A stretch of DNA of 64,000 bases, from NCBI RefSeq assembly GCF_028640845.1, contig NC_080542.1, positions 150,318,179-150,382,178 on the forward strand. Direction: 5' to 3'. Positions 52,513 to 63,217 of this stretch are shown piece by piece (the stretch's first letter is position 1; the number at the start of each line of letters is the position of its first letter). The stretch is from Ahaetulla prasina (Eukaryota > Chordata > Lepidosauria > Squamata > Colubridae). Both the position numbers and the translations under genes were made by a program. Below the pieces are notes generated by a model. That model saw only the letters and a list, made by a program, of their open reading frames with translations. It did not search any database and was not told the origin of the DNA.

Positions 52513-52884
52513 TTGAAGTCTTCCGACTTCTAACTTACGACCACCATTGAGCCGCAAATTTCTGTTGCTAAGCAAGGCGGTTGTTAAGTGAGCTTTGGCC
52601 TGTTTTGCCACCTTCCATGCCATTGTTGTTCAGGGAATGGCTGTGACTGTTTATGCTAGTAAGATAGAATTGGATTTGTTTGTCCGAACGTCGCAAAAGG
52701 ATATCGCGTGACCCCCAGGAAGCTACATCATAAATGTGGGTCCGTTCTCAAGCATCTAAATGGTAAATCACCTGACTGTGGGGATGTGTGACAGTCTTAA
52801 GTGTGAACTATGGTCCTTTGCATAGTGCCCTGTTAACGTCAAATGGTCACTAAAAGAGCTGTTGTAAGTCGAGGATTACGTGCA
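52513..52884. mobile_element. Tigger-like MITE, near full length
   Basis: 'gaagtcttccgacttctaac' to 'gttgtaagtcgaggattacg'. The interior phrases 'ttgctaagcaaggcggttg' and 'gtcactaaaagagctgttg' match the family. Confidence 0.7.
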
Positions 52885-53074
52885 GACATCCTGCATTCTC
52901 TGCCTCTGGTCTCCCCCTGCTCTTCCGGATGCTTTTGGCTCAGATCTGTCTGGACTGGGGGGGGAGGGGGTGTCATCCTAACCCCACAGAATAGCACACC
53001 CTGAATTGCAGGATGAAGCTGGGGGTCTTTTGATGGTGCCTTGTAGGCCCCCCCCCCAACCTCTTCTGGGTTGG

Positions 53075-53150
53075 AGGATGTGGGCAAAGCAGGGATTTGA
53101 ACCTGTATCCCTCATCTCGAACGTGTCCGTGTTAAGCAAAACTCTTGAGG
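53075..53150 (-). mobile_element. MIR/CORE-like SINE fragment
   Basis: On the minus strand 'caggttcaaatccctgctttg' resembles the B-box and following segment of MIR-type CORE-SINEs. Only about 70 bases are recognisable. Confidence 0.4.
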
Positions 53151-54695
53151 ACAGAATTGTGTGTTATGCTGACCCACAAATGACCATCTGTGGGGAGACC
53201 TCCGAGCTCTTCGGGTGAACTTTGGGGGTGGGCTCACACTTTCCTTCTGGAAAACTCGACTAAGACCTAAGAAGACCCTCCCCTTGTCGGCCCCCTCCCT
53301 CCTCCCACACCTATGTGGGTCAGCCAGGAGTTTAATCCATAATTTCATTTCGATCAGCACGCAGCGGTTGAAAAAAGAGACACAGTGGGGTCTGCCCTTG
53401 TGGCGGTCTCGCCTGGTTCCCATGGGGGATACCCAAAAATTTAGTTGTGGGGGGAAAGTCTGGCTCAGTGGCTGTACTGGAATCGCCTGTTCTGCCCGGG
53501 AACCGCCACAGCCAAAGGGCCACAACATCCAATACCGGCAGCCACGACAGGCCCTTTAACCCCCTCTATGGGTGTGGGACCTGGCTAGTGGGGTTTGCAG
53601 GGTGTGTGTGGGGGGGAGAAACCTCCCATTTCAGCCTGAAAAAGGGGGATCTGCATGTATGAAAAGACCCCCCCCCCATTAAGAGGCCCAGATATAACCT
53701 TGAACAGGACTCTCTCCGTGTCTGTCAAGGACTAACGTCCGATGGAAAGATGTTCCCACCCCCTCAACCGTAGCAGCCAGAACTAGAGGGTGGTCCTGGC
53801 CCAACTCCCCCCCCCCTCATATGACAGTGGCAGCCTTCTGACGGTATTTTTTGGGGGGGGGGATTGGTCATGTCCCTCCTGGTCCAGCTTCAGTGCTTCT
53901 CTTCTCTGGCTTTCGATGAAGGGTCCACAACCCCCAGCGGTGGCCCATTCGGAACCTGGCTGCAGAAGTGGCAGTCGAGCTCCTGCGCAGTTCTATTTGT
54001 GCAAGCAGCAAGTGTCTCATGCACGTCCGACCACCACTCACACGGAACCATCCCTTCTCTCTTCCCTACTGCCAGTCTACAAAGTCGGAAAGTTTGGGGG
54101 ACCCACTGGTCAGGATCCAGTCTGGGATCAGCTTGGGGGGGGGTGTCGGAATTTCAGCAGGGCTGGCCAGCTCCCAAGGTGGAGGGGGGGTCTTCAGCTT
54201 CCATGCATGCCACCTGTGGGGGTGGGGGGGCATCCTCTCTTCTGGGAAGGCTCTGGTGTGGGCAGGACTCCTGTGGGTTGATCCCTTTGGAAATCCAGAG
54301 ATCTGCTGGGGAGGGATCCTAACTGGAGAAAGGGCTCAGGGTGGAGCCGCAGCCAGTCCCCCTACCCACAGGGATGGGGGGCTTTCAAGGGATGGGGGTC
54401 AGCCGGCCGAGTGGAGGAGTCTGGGGGGGCTTGAGTGTGTGGACCCCTTTGTGTGTGTGTATCTGTCTCTCTCTTTCTCTCTCTCTCCCCCCCCCCATGG
54501 TCAATCAGCCATTTTGGAGGGCAGGGCAGGCGGGGCAAAGCCCTTCTCCAGGCCCCCCTCCCCCGCATCTAGGCGGGGCTGCCTCTCCTTGCCTCTTTGG
54601 GGGCAGAAGCCAGACGCTGTAGTACCTCCTCCCCATCCCAGGTGCCAGGTGGCCTTTCTCCCCACATCAGCGGCTTCCAGCCGGTAAACAAAGGC
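53151..54695. other. Unassigned intron, long low-annotation stretch
   Basis: About 1.5 kb with G- and C-runs (53675-53684, 53853-53862, 54485-54497) and no recognised repeat family, conserved frame or exon. It may be single copy. Confidence 0.4.
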
Positions 54696-55054
54696 AGGAG
54701 CAACACACACACACACACACACCCCGCCTTCCCCTTTTAGGGGAATCCTTGCCCCTCCCCAGACAAGTCTGCAGCCTCAGGCTCCCCCCCTCACCTCCCC
54801 CCAGATAACACGGTTGCCATATGCAACGCATGGGCCCTGTTTTCTGAAGGGGGGGGAGACCAGTAAGGGTTTGCAGCTGCTGCAAAAGGTAACTGAGGCA
54901 GGGCCGTTTTGTGCCCCATAACTGCCCCCCCCAGTGGGGTCCAGCATGCTGGGGGGGGGGCATTTGGCTTCCTTCCTCTTTTCTGTCTGGAAAGGTGATG
55001 TCTGCTAATCTCCCAGGGCTGAGGGGCTGCCTGCCAGCGACCACAAGGAGCCCC
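54696..55054. other. (CA)n and unassigned GC-rich sequence
   Basis: (CA)n at 54698-54722. The rest has G- and C-runs only. Confidence 0.45.
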
Positions 55055-55395
55055 ACATTTCCATCATTAAGCAAGACCTTTGTGAAGTTTTCCTTGTTTT
55101 ATGACCTTTCTTACCTCTGTCGCTAAGTGAATCCCAGCAGTGGATTCAGTTAGTTGCCTGGTTGCAAAATCAGTCTGGCTTCCCCCACGGACTTATGCTT
55201 GTCAGACGGTCGCAAAAGGAGATCATGTGATCCCGGGACTGTCAGTTGCCAAGTGCCCGAGTTTTGATCACGGGACCATGGTAACGCTGCAACAGTCGTA
55301 ACTGCGAAACATAGTCCCAGATCTCTTTTTTTCAGTGCCGTTGTAACTTGGAACGGTCGCTAAGTGAACCATTGTAAGTCGAGGACTACCTCCTT
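55055..55395. mobile_element. Tigger-like MITE, left end truncated
   Basis: Interior from 'cattaagcaagacctttgtg' to the good right terminus 'cattgtaagtcgaggactac'. Confidence 0.7.
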
Positions 55396-55401
55396 TGACA
55401 G

Positions 55402-55775
55402 GTAGTCCTCCAGTTACGACCACAATTTGAAGTCAGCATTTCTGTGGCTTGAGCCGGACAGTTGTGAAAGGGATAGCGCTCCATTTTACGGTCTGGGTTT
55501 TTGTTTTTTGTTTTGCCTTGGTTGTTAAGTGAATCCTTGCCATCGTCCAGTGAATCGGGCAGACATTAAGCAAATCAGTCTTCCCTCTCAATTTTGCTTG
55601 ACAAAGGGGATCGCCTGACCCCGTGGGGAATGCTGCGACCGTCATAAATACGAGTCGATTTCCAAGCGTCTGAATGTTCATTATACGACTCCAGGGACAT
55701 GCAACGGGCCGTTGAGTGTGAAAAGCAGCGGATGGTTGTTCAACGAACAGTCGAACAGTCGTAAGCGAGGATCAC
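55402..55775. mobile_element. Tigger-like MITE, near full length
   Basis: Left terminus 'caggtagtcctccagttacg' starts within ten bases of the previous copy's right end; right terminus 'cagtcgtaagcgaggatcac'. Two family copies therefore lie head to tail. Confidence 0.75.
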
Positions 55776-56394
55776 TTTTACAAGTAGAAAATCCAGTCCC
55801 CGTTTTCTTGGGGGGTAGGCTGTGCTTTGGGGAGCAGCCGAGGGAGGAGGGAGGGAGGGAGGGAGGGAGGGAGGGGCATAGTCCGGCCCCCCCCAAAGGA
55901 AAACTTCTTGCAGATTCCCGGGAGTTGGGGGGGGGAGGTAGGCAGCACAGCTCATTAACTTGTTAGAGATACTCCTCCCCCCATGGGGAAGAATTGAGGG
56001 GTGGGGGTTGGGAAGGGAGGGGAGGGGGCTGGATGCATGCAAGAGAACTGAGAGAGTGAGAGAACAATAGCAAAGCGCCCCCGCCCGATGTTTGCAGTGG
56101 CACAAAGCAGCCCCCCCACCCTGAAAAAAGGCTCAGCTGTGAAAGAAGAGGAGTAGCATAGAGCTTTCGATCCCGCCAGGTCCCCCCCCAGTGGGTTTTC
56201 AGATAAGCCCCTCCCCGCCCCACATCTCCCTTGAGCTTAGCGTTGGTAGGGGGCTTTTTTGAGGAGAGGGGGCATGCAGTCCTGGCCCAATTGGAGCAGG
56301 GGGAGGGGATTTTTCCCTGCCAGGCTGGCATGGAGCTCTCTTGGGAGGGGGCCCAGAGATGCCAATAAACCCTCGACAGAAATGCCCCCTCCCC
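55776..56394. other. G-rich intron with (GGGA)n
   Basis: (GGGA)n at 55848-55873 and several G-runs; no recognised element. Confidence 0.45.
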
Positions 56395-56668
56395 CTTTGC
56401 AGATTTGGGGGCACTTCGCGACTTATCACAACTAGATAATTGCTGCCTTTCCCGTTTATCGGAGGCTTGGCAACTGACTCACATTTATGACAGGGATCAC
56501 ATGATCCCTTTTTGTGACCATCTGATCAGAGAAAGACGAGGAGGGGAAAGCCGGGTTAACAACAGTGGGGCTCATTTATCCGCTGCAGGGATTCGCTTAA
56601 TGATGGTGGCAAGAAAGCTCATTAGATGGGGCAAAGCTCACTTACCAAAGGTCTCACTTAATGTCGGC
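56395..56668. mobile_element. Tigger-like MITE remnant
   Basis: 'cttcgcgacttatcacaac', 'caactgactcacatttatg' and 'gggttaacaacagtgggg' are interior phrases of the family. Both termini are degraded. Confidence 0.5.
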
Positions 56669-56814
56669 TGGCCCGCCTCCTCCCTCTCTTCTGGGAATGG
56701 CACAAAGGAGCCTGAGAGCTGAGGGACACATGCGCCCCCTGGTGCCCAGATGATGCATTGCGCCTGGAGAAGAATTGTGACTCTTCTCCTTTCTGGGAGG
56801 GATGGTGGGAGTTT

Positions 56815-57309
56815 ATTTTTTTATTTTATTTGTCACGACAGTATATATAAGCATAAGCATGAAATAACTATACAATATATAAGTATATATATAAGCATAA
56901 GTATATAATAACTATATGAAATTGTATACAATCAAAGGGAACATTAGGACAGGAATGGTAGGCACGTTGGTGCTCTTATGCACACCCCTTACAGACCTCT
57001 TAGGAATGGGGTGAGGTCAGTAGTAGAGAGTTTTTGGTTAAAGCTTTGGGGATTTTGGGAAGAGACCACAGAGTCAGGTAGTGCATTCCAAGCATTAACA
57101 ACTCTGTTACTGAAGTCATATTTTCTACAATCAAGATTGGGGTGGTTCACATTATGCTTAAATCTATTTTGTGCTCGTGTATTGATGCGATTGAAGCTGA
57201 AGTAGTCTTCAACAGGAAGGACGTTGTAACAGATGATTCTATGAGTTAAGCTCATGTCGAAGGCGGTGGAGTTCTAAATTTTCTAAACCCAGGATTTCAA
57301 GTCTGGTAG
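56815..57309 (-). mobile_element. L3-like LINE, segment 1 of 3 (3' end)
   Basis: 'ttattttatttgtcacgaca' tail, then coding end SLTHRIICYNVLPVEDYFSF, NVNHPNLDCRKYDFSNRV, NAWNALPDSVVSSQNPQ. It ends with GGTAG at 57305-57309, duplicated at 61850-61854 by the gypsy insertion. Confidence 0.88.
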
Positions 57310-57497
57310 TGTTAAATTCGGGCAATAAAGAGGCAGGAGACCAGTGAGTGACAACAGCTCTTTAGTTTATAGTGAACCCAGCAAAAGACATCCGGCAAAA
57401 CCCCTCTTTATATACAGTTCTGGCTGAGGCTTCAACCAATCAGCAACGTGCTTGTTCCCGCCCAAATTTCCCTCCAAAACTTTAAAGATACATTACA
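57310..57497 (-). repeat. Gypsy 3' LTR
   Basis: 188 bp, TG...CA ended on the minus strand. By eye, every base matches the other LTR. On the minus strand it has an ATTGG (inverted CCAAT) and a 'gtatataaag' TATA box, so it could start transcripts. Confidence 0.93.
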
Positions 57498-57548
57498 CTC
57501 CTTCCCTCCCAGAACGCATTGTACCCATATTTACATAAAATTAGCATC

Positions 57549-57806
57549 TTATTTCTCTACGTAGTCACGCAGGTAGACAGGGCGTCTCCTAACTCTTTCG
57601 GACCTGCGCAATTCATTTTCTGGGAGTGAGTCGAGCTGGCCGGAGGGACTGTTAGTTCCTCCCAGCTCCTCCTCTGGGCCATCCGGCCCTGGATTATTGG
57701 CAGAGTCGTCCCTGCTGTCTTCAGGAGGAACCGGTTGGTGTCGCTGGACTTCATCGGACTCAGATAAGTCCCGCTCGCCCCGGGTTTGAGTCAGCTGTGA
57801 ATTCAA
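57549..57806 (-). pseudogene. Gypsy pol C-terminal tail in a shifted frame
   Basis: An acidic tail (GERDLSESDE, PDGPEEELGG) ends RRSERVRRRPVYLRDYVEK, a basic terminus typical of gypsy pol proteins. It lies in a different frame from the integrase; the shift is somewhere in 57800-57860, where both frames are open. Confidence 0.65.
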
Positions 57807-59040
57807 ACATTTGGTAGTCAGGGCCTGGCTGATTTGTTTCTGTTTTACTTGATATTCGTTTTCTTATTTGGTCTATGTGGCGTCTCCAAACCCGGCCATC
57901 CTCCATGTCTACTAGATATGATTTCGGCCCGGTTATTCCAAGAATTGTCCCTTTTAACCATGTTGGGCCCTCGCTATAGTTGTGCGCCCACACTGGGTCA
58001 CCCACTGTCATTTCCCTAGTTTTACCGTGTGCCCCCTTGTACCCATCTGGGGTGTAGGTTGGGTTTAGTCGGTCTAACGGGCACCTGAGCTTCCTACCCA
58101 TCAATAGTTCCGCCGGACTGCGGCCAGTTGTCACACAGGGGGTTCTATGTTGGACTGCTAAAAAGGTATCGATTTTTGTTTGCCAATCGCCTGGCCTTAT
58201 CCTAGATAGCGCTTCTTTGGCGCTCCGAACGAAACGTTCTGCAAGTCCGTTCGTCGCCAGGTGGAAAGGCGCCGAGAGGACATGTCTGATGCCCTCCTCC
58301 GCCAAGTACCCCTCAAACTGGGTTGCCGTGAATTGCGGGCCGTTGTCGGAAACTAGGGTGTCGGGCAAACCATGGGTTACAAATAGGTGCCTCAGGACTG
58401 AGATAACTGCCTCTGCCATCGTGGTTCTCATGAGGATGATTTCTAACCATTTTGAGTAGGCATCTACTACAATTAAAAAGGTCTGCCCATGGAATGGCCC
58501 GGCAAAATCTATGTGAATCCTAGACCATGGCCCCTGGGGTTTCTCCCATTCTCTAATTGGGGCCGTAGGAGGTAGTGGCCTTGACTCTTGGCAGGATTGG
58601 CATTTCCCTACCCTGTCTCTAATTTCCTTGTCCATCAAGGGCCACCACACATAACTCCTCGCTAAACTCTTCATTCTCACGATCCCCGGGTGGCCCACAT
58701 GCAAAAGTTCCAATACATTTTTTCGTAATTTCTCCGGGATAACCACCCTATCCCCCCATAACAGACACCCCCCTTGAACCGATAGTTCCTGTTTTTCACA
58801 AAGTCTTTGAACGCACCGCGCAGTAGCGGGCCATCCCCTTTGCACCCAACCAATTACAGTCCTTATTGTAATGTCCTTGTAAGATGCCCTAGACACTTCC
58901 TTGGATGTGACTGGGCCAGAGTCCAAAGAGTCAATTAGCAGGACGGGTGTCCCCGGGGTTGGGTCTTCGATAGTCTCTGGTAACGCGCATCTACTCAGGG
59001 CGTCTGCATGCCCCAGTTCTTTTCCAGGGCGGTGGAGCAA
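57760..59040 (-). pseudogene. Gypsy integrase
   Basis: The frame covers the end of RNase H (LLHRPGKELGHADALSR), the zinc-binding HHCC region (HVGHPGIVRMKSLAR and CQSCQES) and the integrase core: HIDFAGPF, VSDNGPQF and NGLAERF supply the D, D and E of the catalytic triad. A GPxxF-type chromodomain is not seen. The core looks catalytically intact even though upstream parts are broken. Confidence 0.9.
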
Positions 59041-59120
59041 TCTGTAAGAATATGCCGCCAGGAAGAGAGTCCATCGGGTCAGCCTGGGTGAAAGTGCAAC
59101 GGGTGTTGGGCGGTCGCCCG

Positions 59121-61136
59121 CTAAGAGTCCCAGTAGGGGTCTATGGTCCGTACTATCTCGAAATCTCGTCCGAATACGTATTCGTGAAATTTCTTTACCC
59201 CTGAGACTATAGCCAATGCTTCCCTATCCAGCTGGCTGTAATTCCTTTCGGCCGAGGACATTGTTCGGGAGTAATACGATATAGGGGCTTTCGTTCCATT
59301 CGGTAACCTATGGCTGAGCACAGCCCCCACCCCGTAGGGAGATGCATCACAGACTAGTACTAATGGCAACGTACCATTGTATTGAATAAGGAGGCTATCA
59401 CTGGACAAAAGGTTTTTTACCCCTTCAAATGCCTTAGTTTCCACTTTCCCCCAGGACCACACAGCTTTCTTTGCTAGTAATTTGTGTAGCGGTTCGGCTA
59501 TTGTTGCCTTGTTCTTTAAGAATACCGCATAGAAGTTGACAAGACCTAAGAATGCCTGTAACTCCGTTTTATTTTTGGGAGCTGGGGCCTTCCTGATGGC
59601 CCGTACCTTGCTCTCAGTGGGGTGAATCCCTTCCCTGTCTATTCGGTAGCCCAGGAATTCTACGGATCCTACCCCGATTTGGCATTTGTTCAGCTTAACT
59701 TTAAGCCCGGCAGACCTGAAAATGCCCCAAACCTTCCTTAGTCTTACCCCCAGTTCCTCTAAATTTTCAGCTGATACCAATACATCGTTGAAATATGGTA
59801 CCACCCCGGGTAGACCCTGCAATAGTCGCTCCATTAGGTTCTGAAATAACCCCGGAGCCACACTAACTCCGAACTGTAGCCGGGTGCATTTAAAAGCACC
59901 CCGGTGCGTGACAATTGTCTGCGCCTCGGCTGTGCTGCTATCTACGGGTAACTGCTGATAGGCTTGAGCCAAATCAAGTTTGGCGAAAACCTGCCATTGT
60001 CCTAACGAGTGCAGCAAGTGTTGCACTACTGGGATGGGGTATGCACTCTTCTGCAATGCTTTGTTGAGCGTTGCCTTGTAGTCAGCGCAAATCCGGACCG
60101 ATCCGTCCGGTTTGACTGGGGTGACTATAGGTGTCTCCCATTTTGCATGGTCAACGGGCACTAGTATTCCCTGGCTTACTAGTTTGTCCAATTCCCGGTC
60201 AATCTTGGGCTTTAGGGCGAATGGAACCCTCCTAGCCTTTAACCTGATAGGGGCAACTTGTGGGTCTAGATTGAAAGAAATAGGGGTCCCCTCGTACTTG
60301 CCCAGGCAATCTTTGAAAACGTCCTCGAACTCCTTCAGCAGTTCACCCTTGAGGTCGACTTCATTTCTGAAGACCCCGGTCACTCCCATGCCCAAAGCTC
60401 GGAACCAGTCCAGTCCTAGCAAACTCGGTAAAGTTCCATCTACTATGGTGATTGGCAGGGTTTTCTTGAACTGTCCATACTTGACTTGGACTGACGTTAC
60501 CCCTCGAACAGGGATTCGATTTCCTTGGTAGTCTTGCACTCTCAGCTTCTGGGTTTGTAGCTGGCGCTTCGCGATGGCTGGCAAGTCTCTCACGAGGGTG
60601 TCCCAGGACATAATTGTGATTGATGAGCCGGTGTCCACTTCCATTTTGCACAGCACCCCTTCAATGTATGTCTTGGTAAAAATCTTTTTTTCTAGTCGCG
60701 TCGATGTGAGGCCCACTCTCACAGTGGTCTGGTTTAACTTCGCGCCCTTTTTGAATGGACCAATCCCGGGCCGCTTCACTGTTCCCGCGCTCTGATTGGT
60801 CGGTTTGAATTTTTGGCGGGAAGGTTGGGGGGCTCGACAGGCCTGCACTATGTGACCTTTCTTTTCACACCACCGACAAATCGCGTCCTTAAACTTGCAG
60901 TGTTGTCGTTGGTGTTGGCCCCCGCAACTCACGCATTCGCTCCGGTCCCCTCTCTCCGGCCTCCCGGTGTGGAAAACCTCTTTCTCTTCCTCACCTTCCG
61001 ACTCGGCCTGGACTTCCTCATTGTGGACCGGTGTTGTTTTCGCTCCGGCCCCTGGTGCGTTCGGCTTTTGCAAGGTTTCTGCCGCTTTGGCTATTGCCAA
61101 AGTCAGGTTGCTTTTAGACAGCAGCCGCCTTTGCAA
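59121..61136 (-). pseudogene. Gypsy gag C-terminus, protease, RT, start of RNase H
   Basis: About 671 codons. In order: a zinc-knuckle region (CVSCGGQHQRQHC and CRWCEKKGHIVQAC, about 60850-60970), an aspartic protease with EVDTGSSITI, RT with the LDLAQAYQQLPVD and LQFGVSVAPGLFQ blocks and the catalytic box YFNDVLVS, then RNase H (LVCDASPYGVGAVLSH and SSAERNYSQLDREALAIV). The catalytic box should have two Asp; the first is Asn (AAC, 59787-59789), expected to abolish polymerisation. The frame is lost near 59155 inside RNase H by what looks like a one-base deletion. Confidence 0.9.
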
Positions 61137-61559
61137 TCAGATGTCCCTGACCCCACAAATGAGTTGTTCGAGTAAGGAGTCCTCCAAATCTCTGTACTCA
61201 CAGTGGTTCACGGCTTTTCTCAACGCCGCCATGTACACACTTATCGATTCGCCCTCACGCTGTACCCGCTGCCTCAACTCGAACCGTTGGACGAACTTTG
61301 AGGGTACCGGTGCGTAGTGCGCTCGAAGTGCCGTTTGTAGTGTTTGCCACGGTACCGACTGTACCGGCATTGGCTCTGAAAGTGACTCCGCGGTATCAAA
61401 AACCTCTGGACCGCAGTGGCTCAGGAAGTACGCTCGCTTCCTATTATCCGAAACCCCTTGTAGTTCGTTTGCTTCGAGGAAACACTCAAAACGAGCCATG
61501 TATGACCCCCATTTCTCCTTGGCTGGGTCGAATGGCGCTGGCGGCGTGTAGCTGGACAT
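61137..61559 (-). pseudogene. Gypsy gag, N-terminal part, ends at in-frame TGA
   Basis: 140 codons starting MSSYTPPAPFDPAKEKW, followed by a retrotransposon gag (capsid-like) region with RAYFLSHCGPEVFDT and GESISVYMAALRKAV. The frame stops at TGA (61137-61139) right after CGVRDI, then stays open in the same frame as RRLLSKSNLTLAIAKAAE. In related elements gag runs on uninterrupted here, so this is a nonsense change compatible with CGA to TGA. Confidence 0.88.
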
Positions 61560-61661
61560 CGCTAACTATCCGCCCTCGAGACTGGCTGGGTTCGCGCCTT
61601 CTTTTGCTCCTTCAGCTCTTTTTCCGATCTCACTACCTCAATATCCCACCTTCGTCGCCAA

Positions 61662-61849
61662 TGTTAAATTCGGGCAATAAAGAGGCAGGAGACCAGTGAG
61701 TGACAACAGCTCTTTAGTTTATAGTGAACCCAGCAAAAGACATCCGGCAAAACCCCTCTTTATATACAGTTCTGGCTGAGGCTTCAACCAATCAGCAACG
61801 TGCTTGTTCCCGCCCAAATTTCCCTCCAAAACTTTAAAGATACATTACA
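61662..61849 (-). repeat. Gypsy 5' LTR
   Basis: 188 bp, identical by eye to 57310-57497. Being 5' for the minus-strand element, it would drive element transcription leftward, against KCNH2. Confidence 0.93.
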
Positions 61850-62240
61850 GGTAGCATAAGGTATTTTGTTGTAATCAGAGGAGTGGAGAACTCTTCTTGT
61901 AAAATATTTCTGGACACGCTCAATTGTATTAATGTCCGAAATGTGGTATGGGTTCCAGACAGGCGAGCTGTATTCAAGAATTGGTCTAGCAAATGTTTCA
62001 TGTGCTCTGGTTAGTAATGTAGTGTTTCTGGAGAAGAAGCTACGAAAGATTAAGTTTACAACTCTTAAAGCCTTTTTTGCGATGTAGTTGCAGTGGGTTT
62101 TGGCATTTAGATCATTTGATATGAAAACTCCAAGGTCTTTAACAGGGTGGAGGGTCATCTATAAGGTAGTGTCCATAGAACTTGTATTTAGTGTTCAGAT
62201 TCTTTTTTCCGATGTGTAAAACAGAGCATTTGTTGGTTGA
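61850..62240 (-). mobile_element. L3-like LINE, segment 2 of 3
   Basis: Continues directly from 57309 across the gypsy element: VKDLGVFISNDLNAKTHCN, FARPILEYSSPVWNPYHI, FTRRVLHSSDYNKIPYAT. It ends with TGGTTGA (62234-62240), duplicated at 63218-63224 by the CR1 insertion. Confidence 0.88.
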
Positions 62241-63217
62241 TGATGATAACAACAACAACAACAACAACAACACAACAACAAGGCAAATCGTTCCACTGAT
62301 TAATTGTTCTAACTGTCAGGAAATTTCTCCTTAGTTCTAGGTTGCTTCTCTCCTTGATTAGTTTCCACCCATTGCTTCTTGTTCTACCCTCAGGTGCTTT
62401 GGAGAATAGTTTGACTCCCTCTTCTTTGTGGCAACCCCTGAGATATTGGAACACTGCTATCATGTCTCCCCTAGTCCTTCTTTTCATTAAAGTAGACATA
62501 CCGAGTTCCTGCAACTGTTCTTCATATGTTTTAGCCTCCAGTCCCCTAATCATCTTTGTTGCTCTTCTCTGCACTCTTTCTAGAGTCTCAGCATCTTTTT
62601 TACATTGTGGTGACCAAGGCATTATAAAGTGGTATTAAAACTTCACGTGATCTTGATTCTATCCCTCTGTTTATGCAGCCCAGAACTGTGTTGGCTTTTT
62701 TAGCAGCTGCTGCACACTGCTGGCTCATATCTAAATGGTTGTCCACTAGGACTCCAAGATCCCTCTCACAGGTACTACTATTGAGCAAGGTACCACATAT
62801 ACTGTACCTGTGCATTTTGTTGTTCTTGCCTAAATGTAGAACCTTACTTTTTTCACTGTTGAATTTCATTTTGTTAGATAGCGCTGAATGTACAAGTCTG
62901 TCAAGATCTTTCTGTATCTTGAGCCTATCTTCTGGAGTGTTGGCTATTCCTGCCAGCTTGGTGTCATCTGCAAATTTGATGAGTTCCCCATCTATCCCCT
63001 CGTCCAAGTCATTGATGAAGATGTTGAAGAGTACTGGGCCTAAAACAGAGCCTTGGGGTACTCCACTGCATACTTCCCTCCATGTGGATGTAGTTCCATT
63101 GAGGACTACACGTTGAGTGCGGTTGGGCAGCCAGTTATGAATCCATCTGGTGGTGGAACTGTCTAACCCACATTTTTCTACTTTATCTAGTAGTAGGTTA
63201 TGGTCTACTTTATCAAA
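62241..63217 (-). mobile_element. CR1 LINE inserted in L3-like LINE, with (AAC)n 3' end
   Basis: Encodes FDKVDHNLLLDKVEKCG, GVPQGSVLGPVLFNIFIND, FADDTKLAGI and KKDAETLERVQRRATKMI on the minus strand. The 3' end lacks the normal CR1 tail and is joined to (AAC)n at 62249-62280. TGGTTGA repeats flank both sides. It is 5' truncated inside the RT domain. Confidence 0.9.

Larger units (their letters stand above)
57310..61849 (-). mobile_element. Complete Ty3/gypsy LTR retrotransposon, 4,540 bp
   Basis: Two 188-bp LTRs bound a gag-pol region in the order gag, protease, RT, RNase H, integrase on the minus strand, the gypsy order. GGTAG target duplications (57305-57309 and 61850-61854) lie on both sides within an L3-like LINE. 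A polypurine tract 'gggagggaaggag' (minus strand, 57498-57510) abuts the 3' LTR, and a primer-binding-site-like 'ttggcgacgaaggtggga' (minus, 61644-61661) follows the 5' LTR. No envelope gene. Breaks: an in-frame TGA in gag, Asp to Asn in the RT catalytic box, and a frameshift in RNase H. It lies antisense in KCNH2 intron 2. Confidence 0.95.

Noticed and set aside
53790..54687. Overlapping plus-strand open frames of 93-239 codons in KCNH2 intron 2
   Set aside because: Low-complexity Gly/Ser/Pro-rich translations of G- and C-run sequence with no motif; no hERG exon 3 signature is present.
61137..61139. Selenocysteine or programmed read-through at the gag TGA
   Set aside because: No evidence of a read-through or SECIS-like structure that I can see, and the codon lies within gag where related elements have a sense codon; nonsense mutation is simpler.
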